Part shown: piece by piece, positions 33,469 through 41,412 of the stretch | Layout of the letters: each line of letters begins with the position of its first letter | Position numbering within the stretch: the stretch's first letter is position 1 | NCBI GenBank assembly: GCA_025059375.1 | Contig: JANXDO010000001.1 | Location: forward strand, 288,097 to 352,096 | Origin: Candidatus Nezhaarchaeota archaeon | Lineage (GTDB): Archaea; Thermoproteota; Methanomethylicia; Nezhaarchaeales; WYZ-LMO8 | Reading direction: 5' to 3' | DNA length: 64,000 bases | Translations under genes and position numbers: made by a program | Notes under the pieces: generated by a model | The model's database searches: none | What the model saw: only the letters and a program-made list of their open reading frames with translations | Told to the model about the DNA's origin: nothing

Positions 33469-34672
33469 ACCAAGCGACCTCGTAACTGAGAAAATCATGT
33501 TCTTCACACCTGGACCAACCTATGTTCACCCAAGGGTCTTAAGAGCATTAAGTAGACCAGTTGAACCCCACTCCTACTCAGGCTTCATTTATAAGTATAG
33601 GGTGGTCCTAGACAAGCTCAAGAGGCTCTTTAAGTCTAGAGGCGAAGTCTTCCTCTTCGCTGGCTCAGGAACACTTGCTCAAGAAGTCATGGTGACCAAC
33701 TCGATCAGGTCAGGTGATAGAGTTTTATGCCTAGTTACAGGCTTCTTCAGCTCAAGGTTCAAGGACATGGTTGAGAGGATTGGTGGCATACCAAAGGTTG
33801 TTGAGAAGCTTGATGGCAGAGGGTTCAGAGGTAAAGATGTCGAGAAGCTCCTTAAGAGAGGAGGCTTTAAGGCTATAACAGTAGCTCATGTTGACACTTC
33901 AACAGGGGTGACGTCGTACATAGATGAAATCGGTGAGGTAGCATCTAAGCATGGAGTTCACCTACTGGTTGATGCAGTAGCATCGCTAGGAGCTATGGAT
34001 GTTAGGTGTGATGAGTGGGGGATAACCATCTGTGGAAGCTGTACTCAAAAGGGTATTGGCGCACCCCCTGGATGTACATTGATAGCCGTTAGCAAGCAGT
34101 TCGTCGAGGAGCTTGAAGCTAGAGATTACAGGATACCAATCTTTTATGGAGATCTAAAAGGCTGGTTAAGTGTCGTGAGAAACCCTGAGAACTACTACTC
34201 AACTCAACCTATAAGCTTAGTCTACGCACTGAACGAGGCCCTCGACATGATATTCGAGGAGGGTCTTGAAAACCGCTTCAAGAGGCATGAGGTGATAGCT
34301 AAGGCTATTAGAGCGGCAGTTAGAGCGGCTGGCCTTAAAACATTCGCAAAGAGGGGGTATGAAGCTAACACGGTCACGGTCATAATTAAGCCGGATGGAC
34401 TCGATGATGTGAAGCTTAGAAGTGAGATGGAGAAATTGGGGATAACAATCGCAAGAGGCTCAGGTCCATTTAAGCAGGCAACCTTTAGAATAGGTCATAT
34501 GGGCTGGTTGATGCCATCGGACGTCATGGCCATGATATCATCGCTTGAATTGACTTTAAGGAAAATGAATTTTAAGCCGAGACGCAGCATGACAAGAGGG
34601 GCCATGAGGATCTTTGAGTCAAGCACCAGCCATCATTGGACATCGGCTCTGGCACATGAAACCAAAACTTAA
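33410..34672 (+). CDS. Class V aminotransferase (alanine-glyoxylate / serine type)
   Basis: The conserved fold begins with FFTPGPTYVHPRVLRALSRP at about residue 31, and the PLP-binding lysine is in GSCTQKGIGAPPGCT. The family transfers amino groups between serine or alanine and glyoxylate or pyruvate. GTG 33410 gives a 29-residue extension with a good GGAGGT upstream; ATG 33497 would remove it but has only a weak GAG. The C-terminus also runs about 30 residues longer than the fold. No biosynthetic neighbour is linked, so the physiological direction is open. Confidence 0.78.
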   Translation: MGAGSHIDSTKPEDRGSSQAPSDLVTEKIMFFTPGPTYVHPRVLRALSRPVEPHSYSGFIYKYRVVLDKLKRLFKSRGEVFLFAGSGTLAQEVMVTNSIRSGDRVLCLVTGFFSSRFKDMVERIGGIPKVVEKLDGRGFRGKDVEKLLKRGGFKAITVAHVDTSTGVTSYIDEIGEVASKHGVHLLVDAVASLGAMDVRCDEWGITICGSCTQKGIGAPPGCTLIAVSKQFVEELEARDYRIPIFYGDLKGWLSVVRNPENYYSTQPISLVYALNEALDMIFEEGLENRFKRHEVIAKAIRAAVRAAGLKTFAKRGYEANTVTVIIKPDGLDDVKLRSEMEKLGITIARGSGPFKQATFRIGHMGWLMPSDVMAMISSLELTLRKMNFKPRRSMTRGAMRIFESSTSHHWTSALAHETKT

Positions 34673-34691
34673 GGCAAGAGACCAAAGGGCC

Positions 34692-35087
34692 TCAAGCCAT
34701 GTAAACCCTCAACCCTTCACCTTCTCTCACTTTTCTTAGGACCTTAGGATCCCCTACAATCTTGCCTATAACGTTCACTGGACTATAGGGCTTTATGATA
34801 TCGGGCTCCGGGCTTATTGGTGTTGGACCAAAAAATAGACAGAGAGAAGGTTCTTCAGGCCAATAGGCTACATCGCCAACGTCGACGACATCTCTCGTGT
34901 TCTCAGGGCCGACAGAGAATGGAACTGAAAAGTATAACTCTTCACCCCAAAGCTCAGCACGAGACTCAAAGGGTAGGGACATCATTAAAACCTCTGCAGT
35001 CCTCGGATTTTCTTCAAAATTTACCAAGAACTCGACAGTTAATCCTGACTCAAAGGCTACTCTTACCTTAACAGGCTTCCTATACAA
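34692..35087 (-). CDS. Cyclophilin-like (TM1367 type) small protein
   Basis: The 131-residue protein has SLPFESRAELWGEELYFSVPF, then DVGDVAYWPEEPSLCLFFGPTPIS and a C-terminal VIGKIVGDPKVL, the strand order of PF04126. The TTG start follows the upstream gene's stop with no gap, and GAGGTG stands 7 bases before it, so the two genes are translated together. It is the second member of this family in the window, with the tryptophan-proline core shared with 16505-16879. Function is unknown. Confidence 0.72.
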   Translation of the reverse strand: MYRKPVKVRVAFESGLTVEFLVNFEENPRTAEVLMMSLPFESRAELWGEELYFSVPFSVGPENTRDVVDVGDVAYWPEEPSLCLFFGPTPISPEPDIIKPYSPVNVIGKIVGDPKVLRKVREGEGLRVYMA

Positions 35088-35636
35088 TCACTTCACCTCA
35101 AAGCTTTCATGTGGTGTCGTGAAGAATTTGTCTCCAGAATGTAGGAGGACGTTAGCCTTTTCACTCCATATCTCATTCCTTAGGAGTTCTTCATCTGCAT
35201 AAGCGGCCACGACTTCGGCTATGTACACATTGCATTCACCAGCTTTAACAAAGTCGATCAACTTGCACTCTAAGTGACCTATACACTGCTCTATTATCGG
35301 TACACTAACCTTCTTTGCTGGCTGAACAGTCAAGCCTGCTAGTGCTAACTTATTAGTTCTCCTACCGCTCCTAGTACCAGCAATCCAGACAGCCTTAACC
35401 ATGTCTGCTGAGGGTATATTAACAGTGAATTCCCTCTTGGCTTCTATTAATTGATGGGTGTACCCCCTCCTCCATAGCGACAGCGCTATTAGGGGGGGTT
35501 CTTCGCTGACGGGCGTTATCCAAGAGCACGCCATAACGTTAGGTCTACCCTCACTATCAATGGAGCATACAAGGACAACGGGCCTTGGGTGGAGTAAGTA
35601 ATGAAAATGCGTGACATCTTTCTTCAACTTAAACAC
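35088..35636 (-). CDS. Flavin reductase-like FMN-binding protein
   Basis: The split-barrel fold is shown by PRPVVLVCSIDSEGRPNVMACSWITPVS and LIALSLWRRGYTHQLIE, followed by FTVNIPS. These segments bind FMN in the flavin-reductase-like family; archaeal members include ferric reductases and flavoredoxins. The 182-residue length is typical. The electron donor is unknown. It is the first gene of a pair with the cyclophilin-like protein and is divergent from the DNA glycosylase. Confidence 0.82.
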   Translation of the reverse strand: MFKLKKDVTHFHYLLHPRPVVLVCSIDSEGRPNVMACSWITPVSEEPPLIALSLWRRGYTHQLIEAKREFTVNIPSADMVKAVWIAGTRSGRRTNKLALAGLTVQPAKKVSVPIIEQCIGHLECKLIDFVKAGECNVYIAEVVAAYADEELLRNEIWSEKANVLLHSGDKFFTTPHESFEVK

Positions 35637-35687
35637 CCATAAGACCTATCACCATATATCCTCTTAAACGTTATCAGGGAGAGGACT

Positions 35688-36644
35688 TTGAAGCTGAAAT
35701 TTCTCTATAACCTTAAACTGAAGCCTAGGACACCATTTAACTTCTACCTTACCTCTTCATGCTACAACTTTGAATGGTGGTTCGATGGATCCAAGTGCCT
35801 CGTCCCCATCTCTAGGGATCCTCCACTAATTGTCGTGGCACAACAACATGAGGATCTAGTGAGTGCAGATGTTTATGGTAATGAGGAGGCAAGGAGTTTG
35901 GATGTAGAGAGAAAAGTTAAGTGGATCTTCGGCCTTGATGAGGACCTGACAGACTTCTACAATGTCGTGGGTGACGACCCCATCCTTTACGAAGTTCCAA
36001 GGTCTCTCCTAGGCATGAGACTAAGGACTACAGACCTCTGGAACGCCTTGCTCATAGCCATATGTCAACAGAACGCCAGCTTCATTCAGGGATGGAGCAT
36101 GTTGTGCAGGATCTACAAATACTTTGGATCAAGAGTAGAGCTAGATGGACTCAGGACAATCATGCCGCCAGGCCCTACAGATCTCCTCGAAAAGGATAGG
36201 CTTGAGGAGACTAAAGTTGGCTATAGGGCTAAGACGATAATGGAGGCAGCCCTAGCCTTTACAAACTTTAACAGTGGCTTCTTTGATCGTGTGGAAGGTC
36301 TTAAGGATGAGGATGCTGAAGCTCTTCTTAGAGAGATTAAGGGCGTTGGAAGTTACACAGCGAGGCTAACCTTAATTCTATCCCAGAGAAGGTACTCACT
36401 CCTGCCTCTTGATAGGTGGCTCAAGAGTTTAGCTGAGAAGGTGTATGGGCTTAGGGACGTTGAGGGTGGACTTAAAATTAAGTGGAGAGGGTGGTGCGGC
36501 CTAGCTGCCTTCTTCGTAACCGTCGTCCTCGACGCCGAGGTCATAACTAAGGCCCTTCAAAGAGCTTTGGGCGGGGATGTGAAGCCAAGAGGTGAGTCCA
36601 AGAAGCCTACACCATTGACTTTATGGATGCACAGCATTTGTTAA
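35688..36644 (+). CDS. HhH-GPD DNA glycosylase (OGG1/AlkA-like)
   Basis: The 318-residue protein has an N-terminal domain typical of AlkA and OGG1 and the helix-hairpin-helix LREIKGVGSYTARLTLIL, followed by SLLPLDRWL, which carries the catalytic Asp. A lysine in the helix preceding it (as in OGG1) is not visible at the expected place, so AlkA-type monofunctional glycosylase activity is more likely. It removes damaged bases in base-excision repair. The substrate cannot be stated. It starts 51 bases from the divergent flavin reductase gene. Confidence 0.78.
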   Translation: MKLKFLYNLKLKPRTPFNFYLTSSCYNFEWWFDGSKCLVPISRDPPLIVVAQQHEDLVSADVYGNEEARSLDVERKVKWIFGLDEDLTDFYNVVGDDPILYEVPRSLLGMRLRTTDLWNALLIAICQQNASFIQGWSMLCRIYKYFGSRVELDGLRTIMPPGPTDLLEKDRLEETKVGYRAKTIMEAALAFTNFNSGFFDRVEGLKDEDAEALLREIKGVGSYTARLTLILSQRRYSLLPLDRWLKSLAEKVYGLRDVEGGLKIKWRGWCGLAAFFVTVVLDAEVITKALQRALGGDVKPRGESKKPTPLTLWMHSIC

Positions 36645-36669
36645 AGAAACCAGTTTAATCGAACACGTA

Positions 36670-36699
36670 AGCCCCTAGAGGGCTCAGGTTTACTGAGCT
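36670..36699. terminator. Two overlapping hairpins between convergent genes
   Basis: AGCCC (36670-36674) pairs with GGGCT (36680-36684); the same GCT then belongs to GCTCAG (36682-36687), which pairs with CTGAGC (36693-36698). The two stems compete. They lie 25 bases after the glycosylase stop and about 100 before the opposing gene's stop, a place where a shared transcript end is expected. Confidence 0.3.
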
Positions 36700-36798
36700 A
36701 AAGTTAGGTCTAAGAGCCGCTCTCTTAAATGAACTTAAAACCATTAAGGCTCATGCTGATCTTTTCGACTTTGTATTGAGCTTTCACGTTCAGGGCGG

Positions 36799-37113
36799 TT
36801 ATTCCAAGTCCTCATCGCGGAGGGCTCTCTCCTTGTTAATCTCTTCGACCTTCTTTAAGAGCTCATCCCTCGTTATAAGACCCTTCTCCTCAAGCAGCTT
36901 AGTCAAGCTCCGCAGCATGACTTCTTGGTGCTCTATTGTCGATATCAAGGAGCCTATAAAGCTCACTAAAACTTCGAAGCCTTGACTTGAAGCCGCTAGC
37001 TGAATCAGCTCCTCAAGCTCCTCCTCATAGAGGTAGTTGTGTTCCTTCAACTCTTCAAAGATTTTGTTAGGTGCTATAGGCAACCTCTTAATAGAAAATG
37101 CTCGAGGCAACAT
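36799..37113 (-). CDS. Small helical protein, unknown function
   Basis: The 104-residue product is almost wholly helical, with coiled-coil-like heptads in the stretch that begins EHQEVMLRSLTKLLEEKG and ends with a charged tail (KERALRDEDLE). A short basic N-terminus precedes it. No metal ligands or membrane helix are visible. It is followed about 55 bases later by the stop of nothing else; the DHH phosphoesterase gene starts a separate operon. Not recognised. Confidence 0.55.
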   Translation of the reverse strand: MLPRAFSIKRLPIAPNKIFEELKEHNYLYEEELEELIQLAASSQGFEVLVSFIGSLISTIEHQEVMLRSLTKLLEEKGLITRDELLKKVEEINKERALRDEDLE

Positions 37114-37169
37114 CCCACATCCAACTTTCCTTGCTTATGAAGTGTACAACTAGCCTGGACTATTTTAAA

Positions 37170-38159
37170 TTAGTCCCTAGTTTCAGGTCCTCTGCTTAAC
37201 CTCCTTCTCCTGCGAACTCTAATCCTTAATTCCTTAACACCAATAACCTCTGCCCCCTTGACTTTGTGCACTTTCAATCTCCTTAACTTCAGCTTTTTAG
37301 CTATTAGCTTAAGTGCCCCATATGGATCACTGACCGTTGCTCCTGCAGCATATCTATGTCCTCCGCCACCTATTTTAGATGCCAGCTTTGAACAATCTAT
37401 ACCAGAATCCTCCCTCGAACCTAGGTGTATCTTGTACTTTCCATTTCTAGGTGTAATCACGCAAGTCACTTTCGCGCCCTTTCTCTCAAGTGTTATCATG
37501 AGGTTCCTTGGCGATATGTCGTTCTCACCATCAAGCTCTATAAACACGCTGTCTTCAATTGGTATCTTATCCGCCAACTGTCTAGTCCTCTCTCTTCTCT
37601 CCCTGTTTCGACTGATCCACTTTTGAACTTCCGGTAACCTTAGAGCTTCAATGCCCATCTCGCTAAGCAGCTTAGCAAGCTTAACCCTTTCACTTATGGG
37701 GCTGCCCTTAACGGCATCATTAAGGTCCCAGCCCTCATCACTGACTATGTTAGCTGTGTCACACTCATTTGCTAGCTCAATTAACTTTCGGGCTACTTGG
37801 TCATCTTCAAGCTTAAACGCTTTTACTGCTAAGGATGCTGCCGAGGGAGCCTTGGGGTCATAGTAAGCCTCATTAACAGTGGGTGTGGGCTTATTGGTTT
37901 CGTGGTGGTCAATGAATACGGAGGCCCTCGAAGGGCAAGGCAAGTCCAAGACATAGTCCCACTTGAAGACCTTCGTCCAGCTCCCTCTGCTCTTAATCTC
38001 ATAAGGCTCTGCAAGCACAACTAGCCCCTTACCCTTAGTAGCCCTCAAAAAGAGGGCTGCACACACTATCCCGTCGACATCACTTGAATGACTTAAGCAA
38101 ACACTCCTCCTAGTCAGCTTAGCCCACAGTACGTTGAAGAAGCATCTTATCGAAGACAT
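37170..38159 (-). CDS. DHH/DHHA1 phosphoesterase
   Basis: Motif I (SHSSDVDGIVCA) and motif III (VFIDHHETN) with intervening Asp residues define the DHH metal site, and GGGHRYAAGATV near the C-terminus is the DHHA1 domain signature. The 329-residue size fits archaeal RecJ-like or NrnA-like proteins that degrade short RNA or nucleotides. The exact substrate, including a role in replication with GINS, cannot be told. The stop codon of the 2-isopropylmalate-synthase-like gene lies only 5 bases before its start, so the two are probably co-transcribed. Confidence 0.8.
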   Translation of the reverse strand: MSSIRCFFNVLWAKLTRRSVCLSHSSDVDGIVCAALFLRATKGKGLVVLAEPYEIKSRGSWTKVFKWDYVLDLPCPSRASVFIDHHETNKPTPTVNEAYYDPKAPSAASLAVKAFKLEDDQVARKLIELANECDTANIVSDEGWDLNDAVKGSPISERVKLAKLLSEMGIEALRLPEVQKWISRNRERRERTRQLADKIPIEDSVFIELDGENDISPRNLMITLERKGAKVTCVITPRNGKYKIHLGSREDSGIDCSKLASKIGGGGHRYAAGATVSDPYGALKLIAKKLKLRRLKVHKVKGAEVIGVKELRIRVRRRRRLSRGPETRD

Positions 38160-38164
38160 TTTCC

Positions 38165-39766
38165 TTATTGACCCTCGTTCCCCCTACTCCGCCTCTCCCT
38201 GATACTCTTAAACATTATTGCCTTGTTTATCGCGTCTACAAAAGCAGTCACAGAAGCTATCACTATATCTTTATCGACAGCCTTTGCCTTAAATATAGAG
38301 CCTCCAGGATCTCTTATTGCTATCTCAACACTCGCTAAGCTATCGGTCCCTCCAGTCACGGCTTCAAGCCTAAACTCACTTAAGGTATAGTGACCTATAA
38401 CCCCTAATGCCTTCTCTATGGCCTTAGCTGAAGCATCAACCGGTCCAACACCAATGGCAGCAGCCCTAATCTCGTTGTCAAAGACTTTTAAAAGGACGGA
38501 CGCTGTGGGGGTAATTGTGTTTCCAGTGACTACGACAAGCTCCTTCAAAGTAACTGCTCTCTTACTCTCTGGTATTCCCCCGATTACTGCTTCAGCAATG
38601 GCATAGACGTCCTCCTCCATGACGGCCTTTTTCTGCTCACCAAGCTTCCTAACTTCTTCAGCTATTCTTGCTAAGTGTTCTTCCGTCGCTTGAATTCCGT
38701 ACTGTTCTAGCAGAGCCTTTATGCCATGCCGCCCGCTATGCTTACCGAAGACTATCCTTCTCACCTGACCCACGTACTCTGGCGCGAAGGGCTCGTATGT
38801 TATGGGCTCCTCCAATACCCCGTGGACGTGTATTCCTGATCTATGTGCAAAAGCATTTCTACCAACTATCGGGTAGTTTGGTGGATTGTAGATTAAGCTA
38901 TACTTCTCTATGAGCCTGCTCACCTCTGTTAAGTACTCTTTCTTAATTCTAGTCTTCACGCCATAGAGCGCTTCGAGACCCACGACAACCACCTCTAGTG
39001 CTGCATGCCCTGCTCTCTCACCTAAACCATTGACTGTAACGTGGACTTGACTTGCACCGGCAACAACGGAGGCCAAGGCGTTGGCGTTGGCCATACCTAA
39101 GTCGTTGTGACAGTGAACCGATATCGGGACGTTAATGTGCTCTCTAAGAGTCTCTATTAAGTATTTCATTGCATCGGGTGACATGACCCCAACGGTGTCT
39201 GGCACGTTTATCCTATCGACCCCCGCATTAACAGCATTCTTATAGACTTTAATTAAGAACTCAAGATTGGTTCTTGTAGCATCCTCACATGAAAATTCGC
39301 AGACAACGCCATGATCCTTTATGTACTCAACAGTCTCGACGACTCTCTCTATGACCTGTTCAGGCGTCATTTTAAGTTTGTACTTAAGGTGCCACTCGGA
39401 GGTCCCTATGAATGTGTGCACCGCACTCACATCGGCCTTTAAGCAGCAGTCCACGTCGGACTTTAATGTCCTCGCTAGAGCACATATTTCTGCTCTAAGT
39501 CCTAAGCCGGCTATGCTCTTAACAGCCTTAAACTCCTCTTCAGAACTTGACGGGAAACCAGCTTCTATAGTGTCTACGCCAAGCTTATCCAACTGTCTCG
39601 CTATCTCTAGTTTCTCGTCAATCTTGAAGACGACGCCGGGCGTTTGCTCACCCTCTCTAAGCGTTGTGTCAAATATCCTGACATCAACGATCTTGAACCT
39701 TGATGCCACTCTCCTAACGTACTCACTCACGAATGGTATTTTATCGATTGACACATCCTCCACCAA
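38165..39766 (-). CDS. 2-isopropylmalate synthase or (R)-citramalate synthase
   Basis: The HMGL-like TIM barrel is shown by DTTLREGEQTPGVVF and SVHCHNDLGMANANAL with the metal-binding histidines. TFIGTSEWHLKYKLKMTPE and HRSGIHVHGVL follow, and after about residue 390 the C-terminal LeuA allosteric domain ends the protein. LeuA condenses acetyl-CoA with 2-oxoisovalerate (leucine), CimA with pyruvate (isoleucine). The two cannot be separated here. The 533-residue length fits both. It shares an operon with the RAM-domain synthase upstream. Confidence 0.8.
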   Translation of the reverse strand: MVEDVSIDKIPFVSEYVRRVASRFKIVDVRIFDTTLREGEQTPGVVFKIDEKLEIARQLDKLGVDTIEAGFPSSSEEEFKAVKSIAGLGLRAEICALARTLKSDVDCCLKADVSAVHTFIGTSEWHLKYKLKMTPEQVIERVVETVEYIKDHGVVCEFSCEDATRTNLEFLIKVYKNAVNAGVDRINVPDTVGVMSPDAMKYLIETLREHINVPISVHCHNDLGMANANALASVVAGASQVHVTVNGLGERAGHAALEVVVVGLEALYGVKTRIKKEYLTEVSRLIEKYSLIYNPPNYPIVGRNAFAHRSGIHVHGVLEEPITYEPFAPEYVGQVRRIVFGKHSGRHGIKALLEQYGIQATEEHLARIAEEVRKLGEQKKAVMEEDVYAIAEAVIGGIPESKRAVTLKELVVVTGNTITPTASVLLKVFDNEIRAAAIGVGPVDASAKAIEKALGVIGHYTLSEFRLEAVTGGTDSLASVEIAIRDPGGSIFKAKAVDKDIVIASVTAFVDAINKAIMFKSIRERRSRGNEGQ

Positions 39767-39817
39767 CTCACTTTAACCTTCTTCCACTTAAACAGTTAAG
39801 CTAACCTTAAGAGTTTA

Positions 39818-41215
39818 TTACCTCTTCTGCTGTATTGACCTCAAGGACTTTAAGATGAAGTGAGTCTGTGTACCACTCACCCCTCTTATCATCCTTATTT
39901 TCTCTAAGCATTCATTTAACTCAGTTATTGACGGAGCTGAAACCCTGACCTGAATATCGAAATCCCCGCTTATCTCGTGAACCTCCATGACTTCTTTTAT
40001 TGACGCCAACCTCCTAGCAATGGACGTTGTATAGACATTAGGTTCGCACTTCACTAGTATTGTTGCTTCGATATTTGAAGGAACCTCGGGAGTCAACTTT
40101 ACCCCTGTAACCTTCTCTACGATCTCTATGAGATCTACATCTCTATAAGTTCTTACGTCACTCCTACCCTTAATGACGTTAACTACCTTCTCTACGTCCT
40201 CTTCACTAAGCTGTATACCAAGCTCATTAAGCTTAGCTTTAACCGCATGCTTACCTGAGTATTTACTTACAATTATCTCTCTCCTCCTACCAACAAGATC
40301 CGGTGGGAAGGCCTCATAAGTTGAAGGGTCATAGAGCACTGCTGCTATGTGAACACCACCTTTGTGAGAGAATGCATTCTCTCCAACTACAGGTGCATGT
40401 GGTGAGACAACAATACCACTTAACCTCTCAACTAGTGCTGATAGCCAGGTCAACTTATCAAGCTTGAGGACCTCTATTCCATAGAGAACCTTCAAGGCCA
40501 CGGCGATGACTTCAAGGCTCGTAATTCCAGCTCTCTCTCCAATACCATTGACTGTAACGTGAACTCCAGTGGCCCCTCCCTCTAGTGCAGATAAGGCATT
40601 AGCTACAGCCATGCCCAAATCGTTATGACAGTGACAATCGAATTCAACCCCAGGCACGTCCCTCGTAACCCGCTCGAATAACTCTCTTATCCTCCACGGA
40701 GTCATGATGCCGACCGTATCTGGTAAACTTATTCTATCAACTCCAGCGCGAACAGCCTCCCTACATATTCTAGTCAAGAAATCGTATCGAGCCCTAGTAC
40801 CATCCTCTGCTGTAAATCGTACCTTAACTCCATGGCTCTTAGCATACTCTACAACCTTAACAACCCTCTCTACAGCCTCATCTTCACTAATCCTCATCGA
40901 CTTTAGCTTCGCCTCTGTGACGCCGAGAAATATCGCCACCATATCGACATCACACGATATGGCCCGCTCAACATCCCCCACATTCGCTCTACAGTGAGCA
41001 ATGACATCAGCCGATAGTCCCTCCCTAGCTATTAGCTTAACAGCTCGATATACATCCTCAGACACATTGGGATCCCCAGCCTCTATCATCTGAACGCCTA
41101 CGCTATCTAGAGCCCTCGCTATCTCTAGCTTCTCCTCAACCGTAAAGTTAACACCAGGCGTTTGTTCACCCTCTCTAAGCGTTGTATCGACTAGTAAAAC
41201 CTTCGTTATTGGCAT
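39818..41215 (-). CDS. Homocitrate synthase-like enzyme with C-terminal RAM domain
   Basis: A TIM barrel starts VDTTLREGEQTPGVNF and contains EFDCHCHNDLGMAVANALSA, the HMGL-like signature. GGVHIAAVLYDP takes the place of the GIHVHG motif of LeuA, as in homocitrate synthases. The C-terminal 85 residues (NIEATILVKCEPNVYTTSIA... and GDFDIQVRVSAPSI) form an Lrp-type RAM domain, known from archaeal homocitrate synthases. I start at ATG 41215, behind a TATA box; the frame is open to 41320, but that extra 35-residue hydrophobic stretch lies in the promoter. It may serve lysine synthesis (AAA pathway) or coenzyme B chain elongation. Confidence 0.78.
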   Translation of the reverse strand: MPITKVLLVDTTLREGEQTPGVNFTVEEKLEIARALDSVGVQMIEAGDPNVSEDVYRAVKLIAREGLSADVIAHCRANVGDVERAISCDVDMVAIFLGVTEAKLKSMRISEDEAVERVVKVVEYAKSHGVKVRFTAEDGTRARYDFLTRICREAVRAGVDRISLPDTVGIMTPWRIRELFERVTRDVPGVEFDCHCHNDLGMAVANALSALEGGATGVHVTVNGIGERAGITSLEVIAVALKVLYGIEVLKLDKLTWLSALVERLSGIVVSPHAPVVGENAFSHKGGVHIAAVLYDPSTYEAFPPDLVGRRREIIVSKYSGKHAVKAKLNELGIQLSEEDVEKVVNVIKGRSDVRTYRDVDLIEIVEKVTGVKLTPEVPSNIEATILVKCEPNVYTTSIARRLASIKEVMEVHEISGDFDIQVRVSAPSITELNECLEKIRMIRGVSGTQTHFILKSLRSIQQKR

Positions 41216-41242
41216 ATGTATCTGAAGTAGAAAAGTGAACAA

Positions 41243-41251
41243 TAATTTAAA
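41243..41251 (-). promoter_or_regulatory. TATA box for the homocitrate synthase-like gene
   Basis: On the minus strand TTTAAATTA is centred 32 bases before the proposed ATG at 41215, giving a leader of only a few bases. It also argues against the upstream start at 41320. Confidence 0.5.
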
Positions 41252-41364
41252 TTTTTCGGAAAGATTAATACGATAATAAAACCATAAAAATACGTTTCCC
41301 GCACCATCCCTAACCTTCATAGATTGATTTTCTGTAAAGAATGATGCTTCATGGAGGGGTGAGT

Positions 41365-41390
41365 AAGCTTTAATAAGCTTCGAGAAGCTC
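41365..41390 (+). promoter_or_regulatory. Histidine operon promoter with three AAGCTT-like repeats at 10-bp spacing
   Basis: AAGCTT begins at 41365 and 41375, and AAGCTC at 41385, exactly one helical turn apart. A TATA-like TTTAATAAG (41369-41377) lies between and across the first two repeats, and transcription would begin near 41396. Repeats on one face of the helix over a TATA box are what a repressor site would look like. AAGCTT is common in this genome, so regulation is unproven. Confidence 0.4.
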
Positions 41391-41412
41391 TTGCTTGCTG
41401 GGGGTCATTAAG

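Noticed and set aside
33442-33471. tRNA T-arm and ACC end in the aminotransferase leader (GGTTCAAGTC)
   Set aside because: The five bases on each side of the loop do not pair in tRNA register, and no acceptor or anticodon arm exists.
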